A stretch of DNA of 64,000 nt from Sphingomonas_Q fennica_A (GTDB lineage Bacteria; Pseudomonadota; Alphaproteobacteria; Sphingomonadales; Sphingomonadaceae). The position numbers were made by a program, and so were the translations under genes. This document shows positions 1 to 9,087 of the stretch, in pieces. The stretch lies in assembly GCA_036946415.1 (NCBI GenBank), contig JAQIJD010000010.1, positions 30,624 to 94,623 of the forward strand, written 5' to 3'. Under the pieces are notes generated by a model. The model did no database searches. It was not told where the DNA came from and worked only from the letters and a program-made list of their open reading frames with translations. The first letter of the stretch is position 1; each line of letters opens with the position of its first letter.

Positions 1-414
1 GTGGGCGAGAACGGCCTGAACGGCCCGCCCGACTGGACCTACCGCCTGACGCTCGGCTACGCGCTCGACAAGCTGTCCTTGCAGGTGATCGGCCGGGGCA
101 TCAGCTCGGGCGTCTACAATAACGACTGGGTCGAATGCGCGTCCGGCTGCCCGGCGACCAACACCATCAACCGCACCATCGCCAGCAACCGGCTGGACGG
201 CGCTTTCTACCTCGACACGTACGTCGCCTACGATCTGCCGGTCGGGCGGGTGAAGAGCCAGGTCTATTTCCGCGTGGCCAACCTGCTCAATCGCGATCCG
301 GCGCCGGTCGGCAAGGGGCCGTCGGATACGTCGAACGTCGATCTGGGCATCAACCAGACCTTCTACGACTATCTCGGCCGCACCTTCCGCGTGGGCGTCC
401 GCTTCGACATCTGA
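1..414 (+). CDS. TonB-dependent receptor, C-terminal part (5' end outside window)
   Basis: This is the last 137 residues of an outer-membrane TonB-dependent receptor. The frame is open from base 1, so the GTG there is not taken as the start. The sequence has alternating beta-barrel strands, including YRLTLGYALDKLSLQVIGRG, the phrase FRVANLLNRDP that is typical of the last strands, and a final strand FRVGVRFDI ending in a hydrophobic or aromatic pattern as outer-membrane barrels do. A gap of 46 bases separates it from the secreted Asp-box protein downstream on the same strand. The substrate cannot be read from this fragment. The family assignment is firm; the exact subclass is not. Confidence 0.85.
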   Translation: MGENGLNGPPDWTYRLTLGYALDKLSLQVIGRGISSGVYNNDWVECASGCPATNTINRTIASNRLDGAFYLDTYVAYDLPVGRVKSQVYFRVANLLNRDPAPVGKGPSDTSNVDLGINQTFYDYLGRTFRVGVRFDI

Positions 415-460
415 CCGATCCGGCCGCCGCGCCGCATAAGAACGCACAGGGGATCCGACC

Positions 461-3400
461 ATGAGGAAATCAACCGTCTGGCTTTTGGCCGGCAGCCTGC
501 TCGCCGGCGCGGCGATGCCCGTTGCCGCCCAGACCTACGATGCGGCGCAATGGTCGGGCCTCCGCTACCGGCAGGTGGGGCCGTGGCGCGGCGGGCGCGT
601 CACCACCGTCACCGGCGTGCCTGCCGAGCCGCGCACCTTCTACATGGGCACGGTCGGCGGCGGCGTCTGGAAGACGACGGATGCCGGCAACAGATGGACC
701 AACCTGACCGACGGGCAGATCGCGGTCGGCCCGGTCGGCGCGGTGGCGGTGGCGGATACCGATCCCAACATCGTCTATGCCGGCACCGGATCGTCCAAGA
801 TCCGCAGCAACGTCTCGATCGGCAAGGGCATCTACAAGTCGGTCGATGCCGGCAAGACCTGGACGTTCACCGGCCTGAAGGACGTCGGCCAGATCGCCAC
901 GATCCGCATCAACCCGAAGAACCCGGACGAGGTGTTCGTCGCCTCGACCGGCGATCCGTTCAAATATACCAAGGAACGCGGCGTCTACCGCACCCGCGAC
1001 GGCGGCAAGACGTGGAAGAAGGTGTTCTTCCTCAACGAACGGCTGGGGGCGGCCGACATCGAGTTCCAGGCCGACGACCCCTCGATCCTCTACACCGCCA
1101 TGTGGCACGGGCTGCGCCAGCCCTGGTCGATCATCTCGGGCGGCACCGAGGGCGGCCTCTACAAGTCGACCGACGGTGGCGATACGTGGAAGAAGCTGGG
1201 CGGCGGCCTGCCGACCGGCCTGTTCGGCCGCGCCAACGTCGGCGTCAGCGCCGCAGCACCCAACACGCTCTACGCGCTGATCGAGGCGAAGCCGGGTCCG
1301 GGCCTCTACCGCTCCGACGATGCCGGCGCGACGTGGACGCTGGTGAACGGCGAGACACGGCTGGTGACGCGGCCCTTCTACTACACCACGCTTGGCGTCG
1401 ACCCGAACGACGTGAACACCGTGTTCGTCGGCAACGAGGGCTGGTTCAAGTCGACCGACGGCGGCAAGACCTTCGCCACCCGCCCGACCCCGCACGGCGA
1501 CAATCACGACGTGTGGATCAACCCGCGCGATTCCAGGCTGATGGTGCAGGCCAACGACGGCGGCGCCAACGTCTCGCTGGACGGCGGGGCGACGTGGAGC
1601 AGCCAGGCCAACCAGCCGACCGCGGAAATGTATCAGGTCGCCATCGACGACCAATATCCCTACCGCATCTACGGCGCGCAGCAGGACAATACGACCGTCA
1701 TCATCCCCTCGCTGGCGACGGGCGACGGGCAGGGCTTCCGCGTCGGGCCGGGGTGCGAGACGGGGCCGATCATCCCCAAGCTCGGCGATCCGCAGATGGT
1801 GTGGGGCGGGTGCAAGGGCCAGTTCAGCCGGATGAACCTCGGCACCAACTTCAACGAGGAAAGCTACTGGATCGGCAGCGAGTCGCTCTACGGCAACGAT
1901 CCGGACAAGCTGCGCTACCGCTTCCAGCGCGTGGCGCCGATGGAGATTTCCCCGGTCGAGCCGAACACGCTCTATTACGGATCGCAGTTCGTGCATCGCT
2001 CGCGCGACGGCGGCGTGACGTGGGAGACGATCAGCCCCGATCTCACCGCCAATCCCCCGAACCGCCAGCGCGCCTCGGGCGAGCCGATCACGATCGATGC
2101 GACCGGCGAGGAGGTCTATTCCACGGTCTATGCGATCCGCGAAAGCAAGGTGAAGCCCGGCGTGATTTGGGCGGGATCGAACGACGGCCTCGTCCACGTC
2201 ACGCAGGATAACGGGGCGACGTGGCGCAACGTCACTCCGCGCGGCCTGCCGCCCGGCGGCCGCGTCCAGAATATCGAGCCGGGCGTGCGCGCGCCGGGCA
2301 CGGCCTATGTCGCCATCTACCGCTATCTGATGGGCGATTTCGCGCCCTACATTTATGCCACCACCGATTACGGCCGGTCGTGGAAGCGGCTGACCGACGG
2401 GCGCAACGGCATCGCCGCCGACGAGCCGACCCGCGTGGTGCGCGAGGATCCCGATCGGCCGGGGCTGCTCTATGCCGGCACCGAATTCGGCCTCTACGCT
2501 TCGTTCGACGATGGCGCGCGCTGGCAGAGCATCCAGATGAACCTGCCGCGCACGCCCGTCACGGACCTGCGGCTGGCGCATGGCGACCTGATCCTCTCGA
2601 CGCAGGGGCGCGGCTTCTACGTGCTCGACAATCTCGGCGTGCTGCGCCAGCTGCCGGCCGAGGCGGCGGCGGCACGGACGACGCGGCTCTACAAGCCGGC
2701 GGTCGCGACGCGTATCAACGCCAGCGGCGATAAGGGGCCTAACCCCAGCGAAGGCCCGGAATATGCGCTGCCGGGCGCGCAGATCGATTATTATCTGGCG
2801 CCCGATCACAGCGGCCCCGCCTCGCTCACCATCCGCGACGCGACGGGCGCGGTCGTCCGCCGGATCGAGAGCGGCGCGACGGCGGCGCCCGCGGGCGGCG
2901 GCGGTGGCGACGACGACGGCCTCGGCCGCTATCGCCCCGTCTATCCGGCGACGCTGGATGCGACGCCCGGCATGCACCGCTTCATCTGGGATCTGCGCTA
3001 CGGCGGGGAAACCGCAGCCACTCCGCCCGGCGAAGGGCGCCGCGCGCCCGCCGGGCCGGTCGTGCCCCCCGGCGCCTACACGGTCGAGTTCGCCGCCGGC
3101 ACCGCCAGCGGCCGCCAGCCGCTGACGATCGTCGCCGATCCGCGCGTGCTGGCGAGCGGGATCACCGCCGCCGACCTTTCGGCCCAATATGCCCACAATA
3201 TGGCGGCACTGAAGCTCGTGACCGACATGAACCTCGCCGTCTCGCGCGTCACGCAGGCGCAGGCGGCGCTGGAGAAGGCTCCCGATCCGGCCCGCGCCCG
3301 CGCACTGAAGCCGATCGCCGATCGGCTCATCACGCCCCGCATCCGCTACAGCCAGCCGGCGTTGCAGACGCATGTCGTCTATCTCTACAGCCAGCTCAAT

Positions 3401-3604
3401 GCGGCGGACCAGAAGGTGCCGCCCGATGCCGCCGCCCGCCTCGTCCAGCTGCGCGGCCAGATCGACGCGATCACCGCCGAGCTGGATCGCCTGCTGGGGC
3501 CGGTGACGACCGCCGAACTGGGCCGCTTCCGCTCCGGTATCGACGGGGCGGTGCTCGATGTCGCCGTCACCACCGAAAGCGAGACCGAGAGCGACAACGA
3601 GTGA
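461..3604 (+). CDS. Secreted multi-bladed propeller protein with Asp-box (BNR/sortilin-like) repeats
   Basis: This 1047-residue protein has a clear Sec signal peptide (positive start, LLAGSLLAGAAMP, cleavage after VAAQ near residue 24). I count eleven Asp-box motifs of the S-x-D-x-G-x-T-W type between about residues 70 and 690, for example KSVDAGKTWT, KSTDGGDTWK and VSLDGGATWS. This is the layout of VPS10/sortilin-like beta-propellers, often annotated as glycosyl hydrolase. The last 300 residues hold a beta-sandwich-like region and an alpha-helical tail. No sialidase catalytic set is evident, so the enzymatic role is unproven. The stop codon overlaps the next TonB receptor start by four bases, so the two are translationally coupled. 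It may act as a periplasmic or surface partner of that receptor. Confidence 0.85.
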   Translation: MRKSTVWLLAGSLLAGAAMPVAAQTYDAAQWSGLRYRQVGPWRGGRVTTVTGVPAEPRTFYMGTVGGGVWKTTDAGNRWTNLTDGQIAVGPVGAVAVADTDPNIVYAGTGSSKIRSNVSIGKGIYKSVDAGKTWTFTGLKDVGQIATIRINPKNPDEVFVASTGDPFKYTKERGVYRTRDGGKTWKKVFFLNERLGAADIEFQADDPSILYTAMWHGLRQPWSIISGGTEGGLYKSTDGGDTWKKLGGGLPTGLFGRANVGVSAAAPNTLYALIEAKPGPGLYRSDDAGATWTLVNGETRLVTRPFYYTTLGVDPNDVNTVFVGNEGWFKSTDGGKTFATRPTPHGDNHDVWINPRDSRLMVQANDGGANVSLDGGATWSSQANQPTAEMYQVAIDDQYPYRIYGAQQDNTTVIIPSLATGDGQGFRVGPGCETGPIIPKLGDPQMVWGGCKGQFSRMNLGTNFNEESYWIGSESLYGNDPDKLRYRFQRVAPMEISPVEPNTLYYGSQFVHRSRDGGVTWETISPDLTANPPNRQRASGEPITIDATGEEVYSTVYAIRESKVKPGVIWAGSNDGLVHVTQDNGATWRNVTPRGLPPGGRVQNIEPGVRAPGTAYVAIYRYLMGDFAPYIYATTDYGRSWKRLTDGRNGIAADEPTRVVREDPDRPGLLYAGTEFGLYASFDDGARWQSIQMNLPRTPVTDLRLAHGDLILSTQGRGFYVLDNLGVLRQLPAEAAAARTTRLYKPAVATRINASGDKGPNPSEGPEYALPGAQIDYYLAPDHSGPASLTIRDATGAVVRRIESGATAAPAGGGGGDDDGLGRYRPVYPATLDATPGMHRFIWDLRYGGETAATPPGEGRRAPAGPVVPPGAYTVEFAAGTASGRQPLTIVADPRVLASGITAADLSAQYAHNMAALKLVTDMNLAVSRVTQAQAALEKAPDPARARALKPIADRLITPRIRYSQPALQTHVVYLYSQLNAADQKVPPDAAARLVQLRGQIDAITAELDRLLGPVTTAELGRFRSGIDGAVLDVAVTTESETESDNE

Positions 3605-5571
3605 CGCGCGCATCCTCTTATAGTTGCGCCGCGATCGCCGCGGCGGCGCTGGCGGCCGCCCCCGCCGTCGCGCAGGACGAGGCCGATCCGACCGGGGAGA
3701 TCATCGTCTCGCTGCCCCGGTCGAGGGCGCCGGCGCCGTTCCAGACGCGGCATGTGCTGGACGCGCCGGCGATCGACGCCCTCGCCGCCAATGCCGCGGA
3801 CGAGATCGTGCGGCGGCTGCCGTCCACCTACGTGCCCGTCAATTCGCGCGGCGAGGCGATCGCCTTCGTCCGCAACGCCGCCGAACGGCAGGTCGCGCTG
3901 TTCTACGACGGGGCGGCGATCAACGTGCCGTGGGACAACCGGCTCGATCTGGCGATGCTGCCGGCGGGCCTCGTCGGCCGCGCGCAGGTCGCCGCGGCGC
4001 CGCTCGCGCCGCTCTACGGCGTCAATGCACTCGGCGCGGTGAGCCTGTCGCCCGGGCGGCCCGCGGGGTGGGGGGCGCGCGGGATGATCGGCAGCGGCGG
4101 GATCGGGGAAGTCCAGGCCGTGGCCCCGCTCGCCAGCGGCCCGACCGAGGTGACGCTCGGCGCCAGCTATGCCACGCGCGACGGGGACACGGTGGCCGAC
4201 GATGCCGATCTGCCTTTCTCGCAAGGCGGCCGTCGCCTGCGGCTGAACACCGATCGCACGCTCGCCAGCGGCTTCGCCCGCATCGCCACCGCGATCGGCG
4301 ATCATCGCTTCGGCCTCACCGCCTTCCACGTCGAGGGCGACAAAGGCATCGCCCCCGAAAGCGACCGGCCAAGCGGCGCCCGCTTCTGGCGCTATCCCGA
4401 CCTCCACCACAGCCTCGTCTCGGCCCGGGCGGGGCTGTCGCTGACCCCGCGGCTGGGGCTGGACGCGATCGGCTGGTATCAGCGCTTCGGCCAGACGATC
4501 GACAGCTATACCGACGCCCGCTACGCGGTGCGCGACACGCAGGAGGTCAATCGCGATCGCACGCTGGGCGGGCGGCTGCTGCTGACCCGGCAGGCGGGCG
4601 GATCGCGACTGACCGCGTCCGCCAACCTGCTCGAATCCGAACATGACCAGCGCGACGTGACCTTCACCCGCGGCATCGCGCCCGCGGTGCTGCCGGCCTT
4701 CCTCCACTATCGCCAGCGCAACTGGAGCCTCGGTCTCGACGCCGAGACCGCGCTCACCGACGGGCTGACCGGCGCGATCGGCGGCGGCTACGATCGCGTC
4801 GCCTATCTCGAAACCGGCGACAAGCCCGCGATCGACGCGGTCGGCGGGTGGACGGGGCGCGTCGGCCTGGCCTGGGTGCCGGCCGAAGGCTGGCGGCTGC
4901 GCGCCAACGCCGGCCGCAAGCTGCGCGCGCCGACGATGCGCGAATTGTTCGGCCAGGCGCTCAACCGCTTCCTCCTCAACCCCGATCTGCGCCCCGAACG
5001 GATCGTCAGCGGCGAACTGGCGGCGGAGTGGCGCGGGGAGGCGCTGACGTTTTCGCTGGTCGGTTTCGGGCAGGATCTGGACGGTACGATCGACCAGCGC
5101 AACGTCGGCCGCCTCCGCCAGCGCATCAATCTCGTCGGCTCGCGCGTGCTGGGCGTCGAGGCCGCCGGGGTCTGGATGCCCGCCGCAGGCTGGTCGCTGG
5201 GCGGCAGCGGCACATGGTCGCGCGCACGGCGCAAGGGCGTGGAGGCCGGGGAGACGGATCGTCTGGCGGAAAAGCCGGCGCTGCTTGCGCGCGCCTATGG
5301 CCAGCGGACGAGCGGCGGCGGCCTGACCGCGCTGGCCGAGCTGCTCTACATCGGCCGCGCCTATTCGGCCGATGCGGCGGGGGCGCTGGTGCCGCTGCCG
5401 CGCTCGGCCGCCCTCAACCTCCGGCTGGCGCAGCGGGTGCAGGCGGCCGGTGGCGCGCTCGATCTCTTCGTGCGCGCCGATAATGTGACGGATAGCGAGA
5501 TCGTCCCGCAGATCGGCCTGCCCGCGCCGGGGCGGACCATCCGCTTCGGTATCGCCGCCACGATCGGGTGA
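3601..5571 (+). CDS. TonB-dependent receptor
   Basis: A 656-residue outer-membrane receptor. The start is a GTG overlapping the stop of the propeller gene (GTGA). The signal peptide is alanine-rich and ends near APAVAQ at about residue 24. A TonB-box-like EIIVSLPRSRA follows, then a plug domain (about 45-160) and a 22-strand-type barrel. The C-terminus ends TIRFGIAATIG. At 656 residues it is on the short side for sphingomonad catabolic receptors and is closer in size to vitamin or metal receptors (BtuB-like). The tight coupling to a secreted Asp-box protein suggests a joint role in binding and import, but no substrate can be named. Confidence 0.85.
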   Translation: MTRASSYSCAAIAAAALAAAPAVAQDEADPTGEIIVSLPRSRAPAPFQTRHVLDAPAIDALAANAADEIVRRLPSTYVPVNSRGEAIAFVRNAAERQVALFYDGAAINVPWDNRLDLAMLPAGLVGRAQVAAAPLAPLYGVNALGAVSLSPGRPAGWGARGMIGSGGIGEVQAVAPLASGPTEVTLGASYATRDGDTVADDADLPFSQGGRRLRLNTDRTLASGFARIATAIGDHRFGLTAFHVEGDKGIAPESDRPSGARFWRYPDLHHSLVSARAGLSLTPRLGLDAIGWYQRFGQTIDSYTDARYAVRDTQEVNRDRTLGGRLLLTRQAGGSRLTASANLLESEHDQRDVTFTRGIAPAVLPAFLHYRQRNWSLGLDAETALTDGLTGAIGGGYDRVAYLETGDKPAIDAVGGWTGRVGLAWVPAEGWRLRANAGRKLRAPTMRELFGQALNRFLLNPDLRPERIVSGELAAEWRGEALTFSLVGFGQDLDGTIDQRNVGRLRQRINLVGSRVLGVEAAGVWMPAAGWSLGGSGTWSRARRKGVEAGETDRLAEKPALLARAYGQRTSGGGLTALAELLYIGRAYSADAAGALVPLPRSAALNLRLAQRVQAAGGALDLFVRADNVTDSEIVPQIGLPAPGRTIRFGIAATIG

Positions 5572-5642
5572 GGCGAAGCCGCGCGGTCCAGCCCCCGAAA
5601 GGCCTCGTCGCTCCGCGCCTGCGGCCCGGATGCACCGGTATC

Positions 5643-5661
5643 GAATGTTGCAGAATGTTGC
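5643..5661. promoter_or_regulatory. Tandem 9-bp direct repeat GAATGTTGC upstream of TonB receptor gene
   Basis: Two perfect copies of GAATGTTGC (5643-5651 and 5653-5661) are separated by one base, so they repeat with a 10-base period, about one helical turn. They lie in the 206-base gap between two TonB receptor genes, roughly 120 bases before the downstream ATG. Direct repeats on one face of the helix are typical of activator sites such as those of AraC or response regulators. The role is inferred; I found no second copy of the motif elsewhere in the window. Confidence 0.35.
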
Positions 5662-5777
5662 CAAAACGGGCTTTGGCGCAAACCCCAGTGCCCGCTCAGG
5701 CAAGTCTGGCGGCGGCGGTCGGATAGGGCTCGTCCCCGACAGGCCGGGTCGCATCGATCGCTCGGCCGAACCGGGGG

Positions 5778-8327
5778 ATGTGCGGCATGGCGGGACGATC
5801 GACGGTGGCATCGGCAGCGATTGCGGCGCTGGCCCTGGCAGGCGGTGCCCTTGCCCAGACGCCCCCGCCCTCGGCCGCGACGCCCGAAACCGGGAACGAC
5901 GCCGACGGCGGCATCCGGGACATCGTGGTGACGGCGACACGTCAGGCGACCAACCAGCAATCGACGCCGATCGCGGTGACCGCCGTCACCGCCGGCCAGT
6001 TGCTGGAACGCGGGCTGCGCAGCGCGGCCGACATTTCGGCCGTCGTCCCCAATGCCACCTTCCGCCGAGCACAGGGCGCGTTCGGGCCGGGGGTCACCGC
6101 CTTCATCCGCGGCATCGGCCAGTCCGACACCAGCCTCGGGTCCGAACCTGCGGTCGCTTATTATGTCGACGACGTCTATTATCCGCTGCTGCTGGGGTCC
6201 AATTTCGACCTGCTCGATCTGGATCATATCGAGGTGCTGCGCGGGCCGCAGGGCACCCTGTTCGGCCGCAACGCGCTTGCCGGCGCGGTCAACATCGTCA
6301 CCCGCCAGCCCAGCCTGACCGACACGACCGCCTACGGGCAGGTCACGGTCGGTGCCTACGACCGGCGCGATTTCCGCGCCGGCTTCAACGTGCCGTTGAA
6401 CGAGATGCTGGCGCTTCAGGTCGGCGCGGTCTCCAAGCAGCGCAAGGGCTATCAGCGCGTCCTCGATTTCCGGTGCGAGATGATCCGCAAGGGCACGCCC
6501 GCGCTCGCCGGATCGCTGCCCTTCTACGATGCGCTCAACACGCCCGGCAGCAATAATGCGCCCGACGACTGCACCGTCGCCCGGCAGGGGGGCGAGGACG
6601 TGCGGGCGATGCGCGGCTCGGTGCTGTTCAAGCCGTCGTCCAGCATCCGCCTGACGATCAGCGGCGATTACACGCACGACCGGTCCGAAAATCCCGCCGA
6701 CCAATTGCTCGCGGTCAGCGGCCCCGGCACCGCCAATCTACAGGCACAGGCGGCCTATTTCGGCGTCGCCTACGATCAGCGCTTCGTCACCGGCGATCGC
6801 TTCACCACTTATGCCACCTATCGCGATCCGGTGGGCGCCGGCGTGGTGGTGCCGGGCGACACCTTCCACAACGGCCGCGCCAATCGCGGCGGCGCGGTGT
6901 TCGATCCCGCCACCGATCTCACCAACTGGGGCGTGGCCGGCAAGCTGGTCGTCGGCTTGTCCGACGCGATCGACCTGACGACGGTCGTCGGCTACCGCAA
7001 GCTCGACGAACGCCACGCCTTCGACGTCGATGCCTCGCCGCTCGTCCTGGAACATACCTCGCTGAACGTGGGCGAGGATTATACGAACGTGGAAAGCCGC
7101 CTGTCCGGCCGCAGCGGGATCATCGACTGGGTGGTCGGCGGCTTCTACTTCCGGGGCAACGGCTTCACCCGCGCGATCATCTATTCGCCGACGACCGGCT
7201 CCTACCGCATCCAGAACATCCGCTACCGCCCGCGCAGCAAGGCGGCCTTCGCCAACGCGACGGTGAAGCCGCTGGAACGGCTGAACGTCACGCTGGGCCT
7301 GCGCTATTCGGACGACGTGAAGGGCGTGGCGTTCAGCAACGTGCTGGACAGCAATTTCGGCACCGGCTCGACCGTGGGCGACACCGTCTTCGCCGTGCGG
7401 CCGAAGCAGACGCGCACCGACTGGAAGCTGGGGGCGGACTATCACGTCACCGATCGCGTGATGCTCTACGCATCCGCCGCCACCGGCGCGCGCCTGCCGG
7501 GCTACAACACGCGCCCGCAACAGCCGACGCAGGTGACATCCTACGACGGGGACGAGACGATCGCCTATGAGGCGGGCGTGAAGGCCGATCTGTTCGACCG
7601 GCGCCTGCGCATCAACGCGACCGCTTTCTATACCGACTACAAGACGCGCATCATCAGCATCAGCGGGCAGGAGGCGAACGTGCTGAGCGGCACGCGCATC
7701 CCCGGCAACCAGACGCTGATCCCCTTCCCGACCGGCGGCGACGGCGCCACCACCTGCCGCGCCTACAGCGCCGCGACCGACGGGCCGGCCAACATCGCCG
7801 GCAATGTCGGCATCACCTGCATCCCGCGCACCTATTTCGTGAACACGCCGGGCAAGGTGAAGGGGTTCGAGGTCGAGATCGATGCGCGGCCGCTCGACGG
7901 CCTGTCGATCAACGGCTCGCTCGGCTATGCCCGCTTCACCTCGCAGGATCTGAGCGCCCCGACCCGCGCCAACGACCGGCTGGCGGGCCTGCCGGAGATC
8001 AACGCCAATGCCGGCATCCAATATGTGCAGGAAGCCGCCCCGCTGGCGGGCACGATCACGCCGCGGCTCGACTGGATCTACACCGGTTCGATCTTCCCCA
8101 GCCCCAATCGCAACACGTTCAACCAATCGGCCTATTCGGTCTTCAACGCCCGCCTGACCTATTACAACAGCGCGCATGACCTGACGGTGGCGCTCGGCGC
8201 CACCAACCTGTTCGGCAAGCATTTCTATCAGAATTATTTCATCTATCAGGATGTCGGCTTTCCGAACGTGAACGCGCAGCCCGCCGCCCCGCGCCAATGG
8301 TTTCTCGAACTGGGCAAGAGGTTCTGA
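5778..8327 (+). CDS. TonB-dependent receptor (sphingomonad catabolic type)
   Basis: An 849-residue outer-membrane receptor with a signal peptide ending LAGGALAQ. The TonB box reads IRDIVVTATR (about residues 46-55). The plug domain carries the classic signature EVLRGPQGTLFGRNALAGAV followed by NIVTRQP, and the barrel ends in FLELGKRF with a terminal phenylalanine. ATG at 5787 is an alternative start. This architecture is common in sphingomonads next to aromatic-compound catabolic genes. The stop lies two bases before the SDR start, so the receptor heads the operon of SDR, amidohydrolase and later genes. It probably imports the substrate of that pathway, which remains unknown. Confidence 0.9.
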   Translation: MCGMAGRSTVASAAIAALALAGGALAQTPPPSAATPETGNDADGGIRDIVVTATRQATNQQSTPIAVTAVTAGQLLERGLRSAADISAVVPNATFRRAQGAFGPGVTAFIRGIGQSDTSLGSEPAVAYYVDDVYYPLLLGSNFDLLDLDHIEVLRGPQGTLFGRNALAGAVNIVTRQPSLTDTTAYGQVTVGAYDRRDFRAGFNVPLNEMLALQVGAVSKQRKGYQRVLDFRCEMIRKGTPALAGSLPFYDALNTPGSNNAPDDCTVARQGGEDVRAMRGSVLFKPSSSIRLTISGDYTHDRSENPADQLLAVSGPGTANLQAQAAYFGVAYDQRFVTGDRFTTYATYRDPVGAGVVVPGDTFHNGRANRGGAVFDPATDLTNWGVAGKLVVGLSDAIDLTTVVGYRKLDERHAFDVDASPLVLEHTSLNVGEDYTNVESRLSGRSGIIDWVVGGFYFRGNGFTRAIIYSPTTGSYRIQNIRYRPRSKAAFANATVKPLERLNVTLGLRYSDDVKGVAFSNVLDSNFGTGSTVGDTVFAVRPKQTRTDWKLGADYHVTDRVMLYASAATGARLPGYNTRPQQPTQVTSYDGDETIAYEAGVKADLFDRRLRINATAFYTDYKTRIISISGQEANVLSGTRIPGNQTLIPFPTGGDGATTCRAYSAATDGPANIAGNVGITCIPRTYFVNTPGKVKGFEVEIDARPLDGLSINGSLGYARFTSQDLSAPTRANDRLAGLPEINANAGIQYVQEAAPLAGTITPRLDWIYTGSIFPSPNRNTFNQSAYSVFNARLTYYNSAHDLTVALGATNLFGKHFYQNYFIYQDVGFPNVNAQPAAPRQWFLELGKRF

Positions 8328-8329
8328 CG

Positions 8330-9079
8330 ATGGCGGAGGCAGGCATGGACAAGGGTGTGTTCCTGGTGACGGGCGGCAGCCGCGGCATCGGTGCCGCGAT
8401 CGCCGCGGCCGCCGGCGCCGAAGGCTATTTCGTGCTGCTGAGCTATGCCGGCCGCGCCGATGCGGCGGAGGCGGTGGTCGCCGCGATCCGCAGCGCGGGA
8501 GGGCGCGCCGCCGCCATCCAGGCCGATACGGGCCGGCCGGCCGACATCGCGCGCCTCTTTGCGGCAGCGGACGCGCACGGGCGGCTGGCGGTGATGGTCT
8601 ATAACGGCGGCATCACCGGCGGCACCGGCCTGCTTGCCGACCAGAGCGACGCGACGCTGGCCGAGGTGATCGCCGTCAACCTGACGGGGGCGCTCATCGC
8701 CTGCCGCGAGGCGGTGACGCGGATGTCGACCCGGCTGGGCGGTGCGGGCGGGGCGATCGTGCTGCTGTCGTCGCGCGCGGCGGCGCTCGGCGCGCCCGCG
8801 CAGCATCTGTGGTACGCCGCCTCCAAGGGCGGGATCGACAGCCTCACCCTCGGCCTGGCGCGCGAGGTGGCGGCGGAGGGCATCCGCGTCAATGCCGTCT
8901 CCCCCGGCCCGATCGCCACCGAAATCCACGCCCCCGGCCGCCTCGATGCGATCCGCGCCGGCCTGCCGATGAAGCGGGAGGGAACTGCGGAAGAGGTGGC
9001 GGCGGCGGTGATGTTCCTCGTGTCGGATGCCGCCTCCTACGTCTCCGCGGCGAATATCGACGTGGCCGGCGCGCGCTGA
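8330..9079 (+). CDS. SDR-family NAD(P)-dependent oxidoreductase
   Basis: A 249-residue classical short-chain dehydrogenase. The cofactor motif is VTGGSRGIG (residues 13-21). The catalytic set is serine in LLSSRAA and tyrosine/lysine in YAASKGG, and the family end motif VSDAASYVSAANIDVAGAR is intact. The usual NNAG motif reads YNGG here, a tolerated variant. ATG 8330 was chosen because it lies just after the receptor stop; ATG 8345 is possible. It would oxidise or reduce a hydroxyl/keto group. Its place between a receptor and an amidohydrolase points to an early step of the pathway. The family is certain, the substrate unknown. Confidence 0.9.
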   Translation: MAEAGMDKGVFLVTGGSRGIGAAIAAAAGAEGYFVLLSYAGRADAAEAVVAAIRSAGGRAAAIQADTGRPADIARLFAAADAHGRLAVMVYNGGITGGTGLLADQSDATLAEVIAVNLTGALIACREAVTRMSTRLGGAGGAIVLLSSRAAALGAPAQHLWYAASKGGIDSLTLGLAREVAAEGIRVNAVSPGPIATEIHAPGRLDAIRAGLPMKREGTAEEVAAAVMFLVSDAASYVSAANIDVAGAR

Positions 9080-9087
9080 CCGCCGGG

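Noticed and set aside
470..3613. A 1047-residue open frame antisense to the propeller gene
   Set aside because: Long antisense frames arise in very GC-rich coding DNA. Its translation has no signal peptide, domain or motif and is rich in Arg/Asp/Gly repeats typical of shadow frames.
8809..9087. N-terminal extension of the first amidohydrolase
   Set aside because: The added residues overlap the SDR gene in another frame and look like shadow sequence; ATG 9088 gives the usual family start just before the HxH motif.
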